Counted from the first letter of the stretch, positions 1-12,446 are shown. The stretch is DNA of 64,000 nt from Nautilus pompilius (GCA_018389105.1 JACATO010000121.1:1952001-2016000); one strand, 5' to 3'. Numbers and translations: made by a program. The notes: generated from the letters alone by a model not told the origin.

Positions 1-2436
1 AAAAAAAAAAGGGGATATTTATTTTGAAGGGCAATGTTACAAATGGGTAGCCATGTTCATTTGTAAAATTCTCTAAGTTGAAGGGCTATTGGTAGGATAC
101 AGGCCAAACATTCATAGACCTAAGTGGCAAAACAGCTAAATGCAAACAAAAGTGTGGATTTTTGTCTATGAAGGCAATGTCATAGTTGACCATGGGTCAC
201 AACCTCAGCAGACTATTGAAATATGTCACTTTTGGCTTGGCTCAAGCCATAACAATTACACCACACCACCCACCCCCCCACACCAAAAAAAAAAAAAGTT
301 CAACAATGAATCAACTTGTCTCTAATCTATCTGTGACAGTAGGGAGTTTTTATCAGTCTTAACCTTGTGTAGGAAGCTGTAAGAAAGAGAACTCTATGCA
401 AGATAGCCTGTAGTGTGCACCCTCTTGATGGACCACCATCAACAGGAATGGCTGAACTAGGCACTGTGAATGTCACTTGAATACCACAAGGCTACAGCCA
501 TGTTCTCTTTTCTGATATACAGATTTGTCCCTCAGTGTGATTCATGGTGTAACCTCATTTGATGGGAACATAGAACAAATAACCAGCTCACAAACATCAT
601 GGAAAGGCATCATTATAGTGGTGATGGTTAGAGCAGGATGGGTGGGTATACAGGCCTGCATGTGTTTCAAGGAAATACACTAATTTATGCAAGTAAAGTT
701 TAGAAATAACTTCATTCTAATTGATGATAACACTCATCGACATAGAGCATGTGTAACCAACCAATATCTGCAAGACCACACCAGTCAGTACCTGTATAAT
801 TTGGCCATGACATTCCGCAAAGCTATATCCTGCTGAGAATGTGTGAGCTGCTCTAAAAGGATGTGTTGCCTTCGTCCCCACATCAAGATCACTCCAAGAA
901 CTGAAAACTTCTCTGATAAGACAGTGAATTCTAACACTCATTACCCTCACTGATAATATTAAGCAGATGCAAAGTCACTGTGAATAATGAATTTCTGTCA
1001 GAATGCACTGCATCCTCTAATGACTGCTTATAATTAATTTTTGTTTACATTCTTATGTTAAAATTTCTTTTTTCCTGATTTGGTCCTGCTTGTTTCCAAT
1101 TATACTTGTAAAATTTATCTATAATTTCCATATTTCTTTGATGAAAGTTCTGCTATATGGAGAGGGGTTTGAGTTAATAATGCAGTGAATAAAATTCTAA
1201 CCATTATAGACATATTTTAATTTTTTAGTCCATTACTTGACTTTTGGAAATCAGTGCATCAAAATCTGTTTGCATGGGAAGGAATAAAGTACTTAGTGAT
1301 GTTTAGGGTAATATATTTGCCTGTCCTGGCTTTGATTTTCTATTCTCAAGTAAATTTCTTATCCTTCTCAATCTGCATATATAAGCAAAATATTCTCACA
1401 TCAAATGACTTTCACTTTTTCATGCTTTTCTCAGAGTGAATGTTCAGACTTTACTCTTGATATGATCAAATACCAACATTATTTAAATTTGTATTTTCTA
1501 ACTACTATTAAACCAACACATCATCATGCTTCTAACTGTTAACAGTTTCAATTACATTTCTTTATAACTGGTACTAAACACAAAGATCCTAAACTGTTGG
1601 CAAAGTTAAAAAAAAAAAAGCTCATGTAACATAAGCTTCATAATGTTTATAAGGAATGAAATTAAACAGGAAAAATTAAAAAGATATCTAAAATGTATCT
1701 TACCTAATTATTAAATGCAACATTCTTCTATTGCATTCCAATCTACCTACTATTTAATGTATAATTCAGGCATCCTCAAACATTAATGTTCATCCATAAA
1801 ACCAGCATTGCTGAGACAAACTCCAGAAGTTTCAATTTTGAAAGTGCTAACAGCTGGTGTGCAGCTGAATTGTGGTAGTTTATGTACCTTTCAATTAACT
1901 CCTCTAGAGCAAGCAGCTGAGCTGCATTCACCTCCAGCCAAACCCTGGCAGTGAAGAAAGTTGACAGGTTCTTTTCACATACTATACATCATTAATGGCT
2001 TTGAAAAAACTGATAATTTGAAAGTAAATGATATGTTAAATACTAACAAATTATATGAATGTATGTTGTTCGTAAACCAGTTTAATTTTATGAACAGGTG
2101 ATTTCTAAACTATTTTTAAAGTTTTTTTTGTGTTTTTGTTACATCTCTTAGTCTATCAGATTCTTTTTTTTCATTTCTAGATGGATCCAAAAGACAGGAG
2201 TTGAAAGAAGCTGAAAATTAATTTATTAAATAAAGAGGAAGAGGAAGTAGCTGATTCTGAAAAGATTCAAATGAAGAGAATTCTGATCATGTTAAAAGCT
2301 ATCATATATAAAATAAATACAAAGCTGTAAAAAGTTACACTTTCTTAGTTATTGCACTAATTTACCTTTGAAGTTTCTTATACCCCCTCCCCAGTATCAC
2401 TGGTGTAAGTTTTTGTAGTTGCAACAACAATGGGTC
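1..2436. other. Gene-poor AT-rich DNA with poly-A tracts
   Basis: I see no supported gene here apart from the candidate exon at 792-912. There are short A-runs near 1-10, 286-297 and 1609-1619. At about 2162-2180 there is a pyrimidine tract ending in TTTCTAG, which looks like a plus-strand splice acceptor. It is followed by only a short open frame and an AATAAA-like hexamer near 2228, so a tiny terminal exon is possible but unsupported. Confidence 0.5.
792..912 (-). CDS. Candidate internal coding exon, product unknown
   Basis: On the minus strand an open frame runs from a TTATCAG acceptor (exon start 912; a second acceptor, TTTTCAG, would start it at 900) to a donor ATACAG|GTACTG ending the exon at 792. 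The peptide includes SDLDVGTKATHPFRAA and later YSFAECHGQIIQ. It has a more balanced composition than the surrounding AT-rich DNA and uses GC-containing codons, which is what makes it look like an exon. With the 912 start it has one leading base and 40 complete codons. I do not recognise a family. It could instead be chance open sequence: the polypyrimidine tract is only moderate and no partner exon was found in the window. Confidence 0.3.

Positions 2437-2461
<25 letters not shown>
2437..2461. repeat. (GT)n microsatellite
   Basis: This is a run of about twelve GT dinucleotides. Shorter tracts of the same kind lie near 10813-10830, 17169-17190, 21561-21580, 36524-36540, 41622-41641 and 53998-54015. 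Confidence 0.95.
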
Positions 2462-2467
<6 letters not shown>

Positions 2468-2612
2468 TCTATAACTAATATGTAACAGCAAACTGTTGAA
2501 ACACTCTGTTACACATCCAAATTCATCTACACATAAGTCATCAAAACAAACTAACAGTACATCACTGTAGTGTCTTTTTTTATTAGCAGCCTTTAAAATA
2601 ATTAATTAGGCC

Positions 2613-2652
2613 ATAATAATAATAATAATAATGATGATGATAATAATAATAA
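2613..2652. repeat. (AAT)n/(GAT)n microsatellite
   Basis: ATA trinucleotides are interrupted by a short ATG/GAT stretch, in a run of about 40 bases. A similar AAT tract occurs at about 22156-22190. Confidence 0.9.
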
Positions 2653-5600
2653 AATTTCACTATTAAAAAAATTTAATATGGAAAAGTTTTATTTCCTTTG
2701 CATTCTACACTAGTTAGCAAGAAATGCCTTAGCATCTTGAGACCATTCTAGAAAAAAAATGATTGTGTATACACTTAATGGCAAGATTACTTTAGAAAAT
2801 ATAGATCAGCCTTCTAAATATTCAAGAGGGAGAAGAAATGCAAGCAGATGCTTAGCGAAAGCTGAGATTCCTGAGTCCACAAATATTTTTTTAAAATTTT
2901 AAATGTAAAAAAAAATATATATATGCAATTACTACAATGCTCACATCAGCAGCAACAGGAGAATGGCTACAATGCTTGGCTCTTTGCATGACATAACTAT
3001 GTTGCATTAGCCTTTTTTCTAACTGTTCTGCATGCCTTTTTTTCTACTAAATGTTTCTTTTGCATCTCAGCCAGAGGGTTTTCTGTCTTTATTCTTTCCG
3101 CAGTTGGTTTTGTTGTTTTTTCCCCCTGCTCCTAACCTACTATTGCTGCACACATTTTGTTTTATTTTTTCTCAGTAAGCAGACAAATAAACAGCACTGA
3201 ATAAAAAATAGTAAAATTAAATGCATACATATACGGAAAACAACTCATGTACCTGTTACAGAAGGGAACTAAATGTTTATCAAGGTTCACCATCCATGCA
3301 GGCTCTCTTCTATAGCTTTTATGGGAACACTGTCATTTAAAAACCAAACCATAATTCCAGGCCTGTAAGAGTGAATTTGGAAACATGGGGATCTAATCTG
3401 TCAGGGGCACTCACTTCCAAGTGACTATTTATTGAAACCTCCATTGAGGCGATACTGCTAAAAATGCAAACTGCATCTAAAAGAAAACAAAACTCACAAT
3501 GCTCTCAACAGTGTCAAGTGGTAAACTCGCTTATACTCAAAATTAGAACAACAAACCATCCAATAAAAAGGCTTATTTGGTTGTTCACATTCTTTAAGTT
3601 CAGTTCAGTCTGAACCAACTCAGACAAAGAGAAAAGCCTCCAAAAACAAATATTTCATGGTCTGTACACTACTATATCTCAAATGAAAAAATCTGCAAGT
3701 ATCAAGCCAGGAGGACCTTTGGTCCTGGCTGCTGATTGATCAATAACATTGAATTAAGACCAATAACATATCTTCAAATTTTCATTTCCAACTGTGAAAG
3801 ACATGCATTAAAGAATAACCAACTTCCCATTTATAACAATGAAATACCCTAACGCCTCGCTTTTTTTTTCTTATAGGCATGATATATCCATGAAACATAA
3901 CTTTTTTACTAAGTGTAATAAAAGTATTATTTACAGTTTATGACAGCAAGAATTTCTGTCTAACAATTTTTCAGCTACTACAGATAGGTAGACAAAATAA
4001 TTTCATGTAATAACTTACCTACATCATTAATTTCAAGGGAGTTTCAATACTAAAGCCTCCATAACTTTCTAATGCATATAAGCAATACCATAGTTCTCCT
4101 GTCAAGAAGACCAAAAATAACTGTATGCCGCAGTTATGCATAGTGCTGTACTGGATTTGAATATGTTGTAACATCTTTACTTTTTTTCACTCTCACCTCA
4201 AAATAGCTGAAACATATAAGATAGTGTGGTCTTTGAGGTATTGATGCAAGAATATGGGATATTAATTTTCTATTTCTTATGTGCATTTGATAATTCATGA
4301 TTAATAATTTTAGCATGGAAACTAAATTTTAACAAGTGGTAATATATGGGCTTCAGTGTTCCACCATAAGCTTTAAATGTACAAAATAATCATATTTTAT
4401 ACTAAACCAACAAGCAAGCATATTGACTGTAACTATGCTCAATGTAAAATTGTATGTTGAAATAATAAACACATGATAAAAGGGATGCAACTCTGATTAT
4501 CTTATGTTATCTAAACAAAAAGCATCAATTAATATTTGTAATACACTTAACTTTTTCACACTGTAAGTATAGAATGTATAGTGTTAAAGTAACCTTAGTA
4601 CAGTGTGAGTACCCTAAGATTTTCCATTTGTCTTAAGTAGCAAATAAAACAGTATATCTTTATTATTTTCTCTCTATAAACACATGTTGGTGATAAACTT
4701 GCTAAATCAGTGCCTGATCTAAAATCACATGAAAGAAAGAGTCAAGATGACATCTACATCAGAAAAAAAAATAAAATTCCCTAATCTATAAAATTCGGAC
4801 TTAATGAGTACAAAAATTTAATTGAACATTTTTAACTAGATGTTGGAAAAACTATCATCGTATGAAACATAATCATGGCCTTCTGATTATTTATATCAGT
4901 TAACAAAGATGAAGGAGTAATCACTTTCATTTATGGTGCATCTTTTCTTTTTAATCGACATGGAATACTGCGAAATGATGAAAGTAAGTTTTTTTGCCTT
5001 CTTCTCTGGTGTCATTTCTCAGCTCAAACCTGGAAACAAAACTAAGATAGTTACATCGTTTTTAACTCAACTCAGAATGACCAGACAGCACAGCAGTGTC
5101 TATCAATAACAATGCAGAAGAGGACATCCACCAGACTGAGGTAATTGCTAGGAGTAAGTCTACTGAAATCTCTCTCGCTCGCTTTCTCTCTTTTTTTTGT
5201 CACGGCATAAATGGGCGCATATATTATCTTATAAATTTCGGTGAATTTGATAAAATTGAGTTGTTGTTCAAACCTGGCCAATTACCTTCAATAAAATTAA
5301 ATACCTACGTTAGAATTTTAAAAAGAAACAAACTAATAATAATAAAACAATAATACTTAAAATAAAATAAAACAAAAGCATCATCTTATTCTAACACTTA
5401 CCTAAAAACTAAGGAGGTTACATTAATGTCAATGTCGTCAGGTATTTACAGATCTTATGTCAGCAAACATTACTTTCTGCAGGACTGGATAAGTTACAAT
5501 TACTTTGTCAAGCCTACCACACATGATGAGAAGACCGAGCTAAAACATAAAATACTTTATAGCTAAGAAAATGTAGTTAACAGCCAATGTTGATTAGCAA

Positions 5601-7014
5601 AAAACTTCATGTGAGTGCACACAGCACATGGCAAAGTATACGAAATTAGTGAAAAGGAAAATAAGCAGGTTATGGCTGCAATAAATAAAGTATCCAGTGA
5701 AAATATTAAAGCAGACTTGGTAAACAGCTGCAAAAACAAACAAGATACACATTATGAATGTTCGGGGGGGGGGCCAAGAGGTTTTATGCAAATAAAGGCT
5801 AAAGTATGTCTCTCGTTCTCCGACATTAACAAACAGGTGAGGAAAAGTAGTAGAAATATATGTAAATAGAGTAAAACTTGCATAGGGCTGCGAGATCAAG
5901 AAAAATGAGGGATGTGTATCTCTGAAATGTGTAATGACCAAAAAAAAAAATTTAGCAAAAGAGTTTGCTGTAAAAGTCTAACTTCTCTCAAAATAACTAT
6001 TTACTCTTTCTACCTTGGTTACCAACAAGTGTCAAAAATAAACTTCAAAAGGATGATCAACAATGTACTCACAGCATCCACAAGTTAAACAGGAAGCCAG
6101 TCAACTAAGGATTTGTTTGCTAGTGAAACCCTGGCAAAGTTGCTCCATAATGTCACATGCTGCACATCCATACTGGCATCATGCCATATTGAAATAGTCC
6201 TTTATTGTACCTTCTTCTTCTTCTTTATATATACCACAGCAGTATCTCATAGAAAACATGCAATGTGATATGTTTAGGAGGCAAATCGGCTGTCATTTAA
6301 TAAAATCTGCATGACACATGATAAATTTAGTAGTCTTGTGTCTTTCTTGTTACTTTATGTTTTTCGCTTCAGGATCTAAAGCAGCCTTGTTTCCATCATT
6401 TTAAATACATCAGCTTTCTGATCAAATCATGACCACAACTCTCTTGTTTAAACAAAATCTCTCTCTCCTGTGATTCTTATCAATTTTAATAATTGTTATT
6501 TATTACCATAAATTTTATAGCTTTTACATGTTAAAATGCAATTCAGCTAAAAAGCATCACTGTAATGTTATCTGGCCAGATTTCATTTGTACATCCCAAG
6601 TAATTATCATAAATTTTATAATAATCATTTTAAAATTTAGCATCAAACATAAAATATCTACAATAAGTACATTCATGCAATATCAAGTTTTTGTTGCTTT
6701 TACTATGTTAAAAACAATAAATAGGAAATTTTAAAATAATTTTCCTAAAAAGTGTTAAAATCGATAAAAATGTGAAAAGCAACAAAAGAATTTAAGAAAA
6801 AAACAATTTCATGTGCGCTTGTTCTATAATCCCCTTTAGGTTTTTGATTACATAACATATTATTATTATGCTATAAAATAATAATTTTTTGCCTATAATT
6901 CTATATTATTCTACTTGATCAAACACCTGAATTGACTGCTAAAGTTGTTTTATCATCATTATTGTCAGTGTGTGTTTTGTTTTTTTTTTTCTTTTGTACT
7001 CAACGCTGATTAAA
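2653..7014. other. AT-rich DNA without a supported gene
   Basis: No convincing gene was found. The longest open frames (for example 5594-5941 on the minus strand) have low-complexity hydrophobic translations and overlap open frames on the other strand. Two splice-like patterns are noted in the findings: minus-strand 4019-4098 (acceptor CTTCTTGACAG, donor TAG|GTAAGT) and a plus-strand acceptor near 5024. A G-run followed by moderately GC-rich sequence at 5762-5940 ends in an A-tract and could be an old retroposon. Confidence 0.45.
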
Positions 7015-7195
7015 GGTGACTTTGAGATGTCCTCCACACCTGTGCCAAGATGAGGCAAAACACTGCAGACTTTAGTAGTAAAAGAACTTGTTAAAGCAAT
7101 CACAGTTAGCAGAGGAAGCCCAGGCTCAGCAGGAGAATCAAACCTACAGTAACCACCGCTACAAGTGCACTGCATGATACACTAACCCTGCTACA
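7015..7195 (-). mobile_element. tRNA-derived SINE, family 1
   Basis: Read on the minus strand, a tRNA-like head begins near 7195. A box A-like TAGCAGGGTTAGTG lies at 7193-7180, and a box B-like GGTTTGATTCT starts about 49 bases further on, near 7144-7134. The spacing and sequence fit an RNA polymerase III internal promoter as used by tRNA-derived SINEs. The rest is a tRNA-unrelated body running to about 7015. It does not fold as an intact tRNA. It differs from the four copies of the other SINE family in this window. Confidence 0.6.
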
Positions 7196-8123
7196 CTATC
7201 ACTATTTTTTGCTTCATAGTCAATCACAAATTATCCTTCTGCAACCTATCTCCTTGCAGTATTACCACTACAAAACAAAACAAAAGCAGTCTTTGAAATT
7301 TACCCTAATTCTGAACGAAGAAAGTTACCGGGGCCTATAAAAATTAGACAACTTGTTCGAGGATTTCCTGTTAAGACGTTAGTAGAATTAGAGAACTTGT
7401 GTTTCAAAAATCTTTCCCTATCATCATCATCATCATCACCAGGGTATTGCCGTAACTTTACTAACTGAGAGAAAGGCAAAAGCCAACATAAACTGATCTG
7501 TCATTGAGCTATGAAATAAAATTTTTACAAATTCACTTAACTCCAGAATTTTTAAAACAGCATCAACAAAGCATAAAAAATATTAAAGAACAAAAACTAT
7601 TTTACTAACATAATATTTTACACAAAAGCTATTTTCCCCCCTTTTTAAAATAGAAATTACTGTTTATAATATTATTTATTGTCCCAATCAATGCTGTTGA
7701 TGTAAAATCTATAGTCCCTATTTTTGTTAAATGAGCCTACAACTAAATCTGTTCTTGCACAGTGCAAGACAATAGATTTGGGGAAATTTTACAGCATATC
7801 TTTCCTTATTAAACACTTTCATTTTAGTATTTATGCCATAATTTTAGTGTCACTTACAACAGGGAGAAATCTTTAGAATTGGACAAAGTAAAAATTGTGC
7901 TAATGGAGCATCATTATTGCAAAAAGGAAAAAAAAAAGAAGCAAAAAAAAAACCGACTTTTCTTCCTTATGATATCCTTAAGCTTCATTCATAACCAGGT
8001 GTTCAAAGTTGGTCTTTTTTGTTCTTGAATGCTACCGTTGTCTCATGCCATTTTTTTTTTAAATTTTGGTTTACTTCAAAATTTAAATTGGGTTACCAAG
8101 TTTTCAGTTGAAATACATACATA

Positions 8124-8832
8124 TAAGGGTGTTTCAGAAAATAAAGACAATATTTATATCAGTGATTTCTATATGTGACAAAGGAATAAATGCCAAGCAA
8201 CACTGCTGATGTACGAGTACTTGAATGCACCCTTTTATGCATGCATGGTTCCAGTGAGCAAGTAAACAACATGGCTGCGCAGTTATCAGTGTGCATCAGA
8301 AAAGTGCAACAATCTATAATCCATTTTTTGTGGGCAGAAGTTGTTCCGCTGATTGAAATTTGCCGGAGAGTGTTAGCGCAACATGGAAAAACTATGGTGC
8401 AGAGAAAGTGTACAAGTGGGTGGATAAGTTTGAAAATGACTGAACATGAAAAGAAAACGAAGAGTAATTAAGATACCACAGTAGTGCCACATGTTACAGC
8501 ATGACATTGCAGAACTAGAGTGCTCAAGCAACCAATGACACTGACACTTTGAGAAGACTGCATTTTTATCCTATATCACATCCTTCCTACAGTGGCAAAT
8601 CTTTCCTCACCTGATTTTCACCTTTCTAAACCCCTGAAAAATGTGCTATTAGGTCAAATTGAAGATGCTTTACACCAGGATGGTATCAAGGAACTTGTGA
8701 GTTGTTAGACAACAAATAGATGTGCATTGCAAAATAAGGGGACAGAATATGTATAGAAGTGAAACAAATGATACCTACCTGGTAGTCACTTGATTTATTT
8801 ATGAACTGACTTTACTTTCTGAAACACCCACA
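8124..8832 (+). mobile_element. Mariner-like transposon, internally deleted
   Basis: The element is bounded by terminal inverted repeats: GGGTGTTTCAGAAAATAAAG starts at 8127, and its inverse with one mismatch ends at 8829. Extending each end by three bases leaves TA on both outer sides (8122-8123 and 8833-8834), which is the target duplication of Tc1/mariner elements. Inside, the plus strand encodes a helix-turn-helix region of the mariner type (8280-8450; EICRRVLAQHGKTM). A separate stretch at about 8600-8710 resembles the C-terminal end of the DD34D catalytic domain. The middle of the transposase, including most of the catalytic region, is missing, and stops interrupt the rest. The element is about 709 bp, roughly half a usual mariner, so it is non-autonomous. 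Confidence 0.8.
8190..8471 (+). pseudogene. Mariner transposase N-terminal fragment
   Basis: This 93-codon open frame lies inside the mariner-like element. Residues about 35-85 resemble the paired helix-turn-helix DNA-binding region that recognises mariner terminal repeats: a FLWAE segment, EICRRVLAQHGKTM, and a degenerate WISLKM region where family members have a tryptophan-centred helix. The frame then shifts and stops at 8471. The matching C-terminal piece lies beyond stops at about 8600-8710. Family members are about 340 residues, so this fragment cannot catalyse transposition, although the DNA-binding part could in principle still fold. Confidence 0.7.
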
Positions 8833-10980
8833 TACATTATATAAATTTGTATCTACATTTTCATATCTGAAAAGTAACAAACTTTTATTTTCTTTATTAA
8901 TTGTCAATTTTAGTTGGGTTTTATTTTAATTTTGTAAATTTTTAAAAGTCATTAAGAGCTAAATTCCTGATCTTAAAAGAAAACTATCATCTTCACTATT
9001 TATACTAAAAATTTCAAATGAAACCTGGAACTAATACAATTACAGTGATGTTATTTCAGCTACTAGTATCCACATAGTTAAATAGTAGATTTGATATAAT
9101 TTTAATTATTATTGTTCTTCAAAGCTAAAATTAATAACCACAAACAGCAGCTTATGTTTTTAAGCTCTTAGGAAGTAAGAATAGAACAAGTAGAGATGTC
9201 AGAATCCATATGAATGCCACAAAGCACACCATCTTGTACAGCAAGGCACAACTCATTGTCATACGGTACACCATTTTTCACACAAATGACAACCACACAA
9301 CACACCATCTTTCACAATGAGGCACAAATGAACACCATTGAGAAAACCATCTTGCAGAATCGAACATCACAGAGCATTACGCACATCTATGACATGCACC
9401 AATTGACAGGACAGGAAAGCTATGGTATTGCCTATGGATTTGTAAAGTATTTACAGAAGTTACATTTACTGAAATTCCTTTGAAAGTAATTTCACAGATA
9501 AATCTATTACAAAAACATTCTAAAGTGAATTAGTTCAGTTTTATTTAGAGATGAGAGTTCCTTTAAAATAAATAAATGTAAAATAACCAGTATCAAACCA
9601 AAGAACAAATAAAAACAAACAAAAATATACATAATAAAATGTAGAATATTTAAGATCAAAACAAAACTAACCACTAAAGGTCTAGATGTTAAAAAATGAA
9701 TGGAAACTCAAATAAAAATGTATAAAACTGAGTAAGTTTTAAAAATTTGTTTTCTGTTAATTCTTTAAAAAGTGGAAAATAATTCTTAAATATTGATGCA
9801 TAAGTTCATTTTAATCATACAAAATGTGCTCCATTTTTATTTAATTTCTAAATCTGATTTTGTTGCATTAAGAATTCAAGATTAAATTAGGACATTTAAA
9901 CATGTGTTAGGGACAGGTTGTCTGCAGTCTTGCTAAGCTTTTCACAAGCTTCTTGGCATTTGTTTGTTTTTAGCCTGATAATCACTGAAAGAGGTTATCC
10001 CCAAAAACTTAGACAAAATTTCATCATTACTCTATATTCGTTTTATTGTTATGTATATTTAAAATCTTATGATTTAAAACATTTTTAAGACTTCTTAAAC
10101 ACATCTCAACTATAAATATTTTAATGTTTTGCTTGCATATTTTCTACTGAGATCTTTTCATTTTCTAATTTTGATTTTCCATATTTTATATCTTACTTTC
10201 CTCTTTCAATTTTAACCCTTTATTTCATTAACAATAATGATGAATGATAAAACTGAAATTTAAAAATCTAAAGCAGACTTCATATACCAAATGTACTATT
10301 ACACTATTTTTTAAAATTTTTATTTCACACAGTTTGAAACCTTGATACCATCAATGGTAGCATCGCACAATGAACTTAGCTTCACCAAATGCTGTTTTAA
10401 AACTGCATCAAAATGATGTGCAAAATAAAATGGAGATAATATTGGACCATCTAGTGGTTTATTTCTCTTACATGGATGATATCAGTAAAGATATGACAAG
10501 TAAAGGCACACTCTTGTGGAGCACTGTTGAAGAGCTTTTTCCACACAGCAGTGCCTTGGTAAACTTCACAATAATATTGGCCACATTTGTGTGAAATACT
10601 AATAAGGTCTTTTGCAATCCATTTCTAACTCTGGCCATACACTGAATGACCTATAACATGACTGGGTAAATGAAGAATAAGGCAAGATCCACCATGAATT
10701 TTTTTGGTATGGTGATAGTGCTCAATGATTGTCTCCCCCCTCCATCATCCAATATGTATATAATCACTACAAATATGTTAATTTATGAAAAAAATTGATA
10801 AAGCAAAAACTGTACACACACACACACACATTTTTGTGTTGTTTCACAACTAAGAAAAAATTAGATACATCAAGGTGTAGATGAAGTATTAAACATTAGG
10901 CAGCACCAACATTTAAATCAATAGAGAGATACATCAAACCAAATTAACATGATCCAACCCAAGTTAGATGGAGACAAATA
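8833..10980. other. AT-rich spacer with a small degenerate tandem repeat
   Basis: No gene is supported. The region at 9224-9360 is listed separately. An open frame at 10370-10594 translates to a plausible-looking but unrecognised peptide without good splice sites. Confidence 0.5.
9224..9360. repeat. Degenerate ~42-bp tandem repeat
   Basis: The motif CACCATCTT or a near variant recurs at about 9226, 9269, 9303 and 9346, giving steps of roughly 43, 34 and 43 bases. The sequence between (CACAA..GAGGCACAA) also partly repeats. The repeat is C/A-rich on the plus strand and keeps an 89-codon frame open (9214-9483), which explains that open frame without a gene. Confidence 0.55.
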
Positions 10981-11511
10981 CAGGTTGAGTATCCCTTATC
11001 CAAAATTTTGAAAACTGAAAAGCTCCAAAATCCGAAATATTTTTGGAGTGCTTTCAATGGAAAATTCCAGGTGGTTCTGGGAAGGTTTGTGGGTGATGCA
11101 CTGGTCCTGACATGCTTGACATACATGCATTACTCACCAGAATATTTGTGCCTTTTCTTTGCTTTGTTGTTGGTGTGAATATACTTTGAAAATGTTGAAA
11201 AGGTGTGAAAATTACCCCCTACGGTACTGGTAGGCATACTGTAGCGATAGCTTACCTTTCTGATGGTTAAATGTAATCTTTTTCTTATGGTTTGATGCAC
11301 AGAACGATTTTAAAATATTGCATAAAACTACCTGTAGGCTACATGTATCCACATTCAGTTATAATGTTGTAAATGAACTTGTGCCCAGTCCCCAGTCCCC
11401 ATTGGGTTAGCTAACAAATTATGCCGGTATATCTATATCCCAAAATCAAAAAAATTCCGGAATCTGAAACACATTCAGTGCTAATGATTTCGGATAAGGG
11501 ATTTTCAACTG
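10981..11511. mobile_element. Tigger-like (pogo) MITE, copy 1
   Basis: The element starts CAGGTTGAGTATCCC just after a TA dinucleotide (10979-10980). It ends with the inverse GGATAAGGGATTTTCAAC at about 11509, where the outermost bases are degraded. It is about 530 bp, with no transposase. It aligns along its length with copy 2 at 42923-43443, including an almost unchanged central stretch beginning near 11256 (CTTTCTGATGGTTAAATG). TA target sites and a CAG start are typical of pogo/Tigger elements. From memory, terminal and internal segments resemble mammalian Tigger-family non-coding DNA. No protein is encoded, so it would depend on a transposase supplied elsewhere. Confidence 0.85.
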
Positions 11512-12259
11512 AATTCTTTCTTCTAATAATTCTATTATCAAGTTATCCAAGTACATAGCAGTGTATAGCTGTCTTAGTTGGTGATTCCATCAGAACTAAA
11601 ACCAGTGAAACGCTTATTGTATTGGGAGGCTACCATGGTTAAATCTCTTACAAATCAAAAGCATCTTCAATATTTTTTTGTTTTTTTGATTTCCTCCCAC
11701 ATCTAAAAATCAAGAGTTTTGGTAGGGCCTTTCATTCTGCATCTGCATTCTTTGAGGAAGGCAGCAAGAACCACCTCAAATGTGAGTCACAAACCGAGAA
11801 TGATAATGAGTAATAGCATCGTAATAATTCCAACAGATACCTCTTTTTTAAATATTAAAATGTTTTCTTGAAAGGAGGATATTATTCAATGTTAATGTTT
11901 TAGCAGTTTCACTGAGGAAAATGATTAAAATTCCGCAGGCTTAGTAATGGATTTCATTCTCTCCAAATCCTGTATCTGCCAGAAAACAAAAGGCTTCATT
12001 GCTTACTTTACATCATCTGTCAATTTTCCCAATGACTCTGGGACACAGAATGTCAGGGTAAATTTTTGTTTTTTCTCGCTTTTGTGGTCCTTTTGTTTGT
12101 TGTCCATACCAAGATCTATCTCGATTAGTTCAACCTACTTACCTGTGCAAAACAGAATTTTATGCCAGCATTTCTGGAATGTATTAAGCTTAAACTGACT
12201 TTTTTAAATTTAAAAAGAAAAAAAGGGAGTTTCTTTTGTGTGTGTGTGTGGGTGGGTGT
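11512..12259. other. Spacer with one weak candidate exon
   Basis: Mostly featureless. At 11941-12057 on the plus strand, an acceptor-like CCGCAG is followed by an open frame (ILSKSCICQKTKGF and SVNFPNDSGTQNVR) and a donor-like CAG|GGTAAA. The composition is more balanced than the flanks. I do not recognise the peptide, and the acceptor lacks a strong polypyrimidine tract. At 12143 on the minus strand there is a strong donor-like CACAG|GTAAGT without a convincing exon. Confidence 0.3.
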
Positions 12260-12446
12260 GAGAGAGAGAGAGAGGAGAGAGGAGAAGAGAGAGAGAGAGA
12301 GAGAGGAGAGAGAGAAGAGAGAGAAGAGAGAGGAGAGAGGAGAGAAGAGAGAGAGAGAAGAGAGAGGAGAGAGAGAAGAGAGAGAAGAGAGAGAGAGAGA
12401 AGAGAGAGAGAGAGAAGAGAAGAGAGAGAGAGAGAGAGAGGAGAGA

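Noticed and set aside
5594..5941. 115-codon minus-strand frame
   Set aside because: The translation is low-complexity, overlaps an open plus-strand frame, and includes a G-run and an A-tract. It is more likely an old retroposon than a gene.
7134..7195. Functional tRNA gene
   Set aside because: Box A- and box B-like motifs are present but the sequence does not close an acceptor stem or a normal cloverleaf. It is a tRNA-derived SINE head.
9214..9483. 89-codon plus-strand frame
   Set aside because: It follows the degenerate C/A-rich tandem repeat and has no recognisable domain or splice context.
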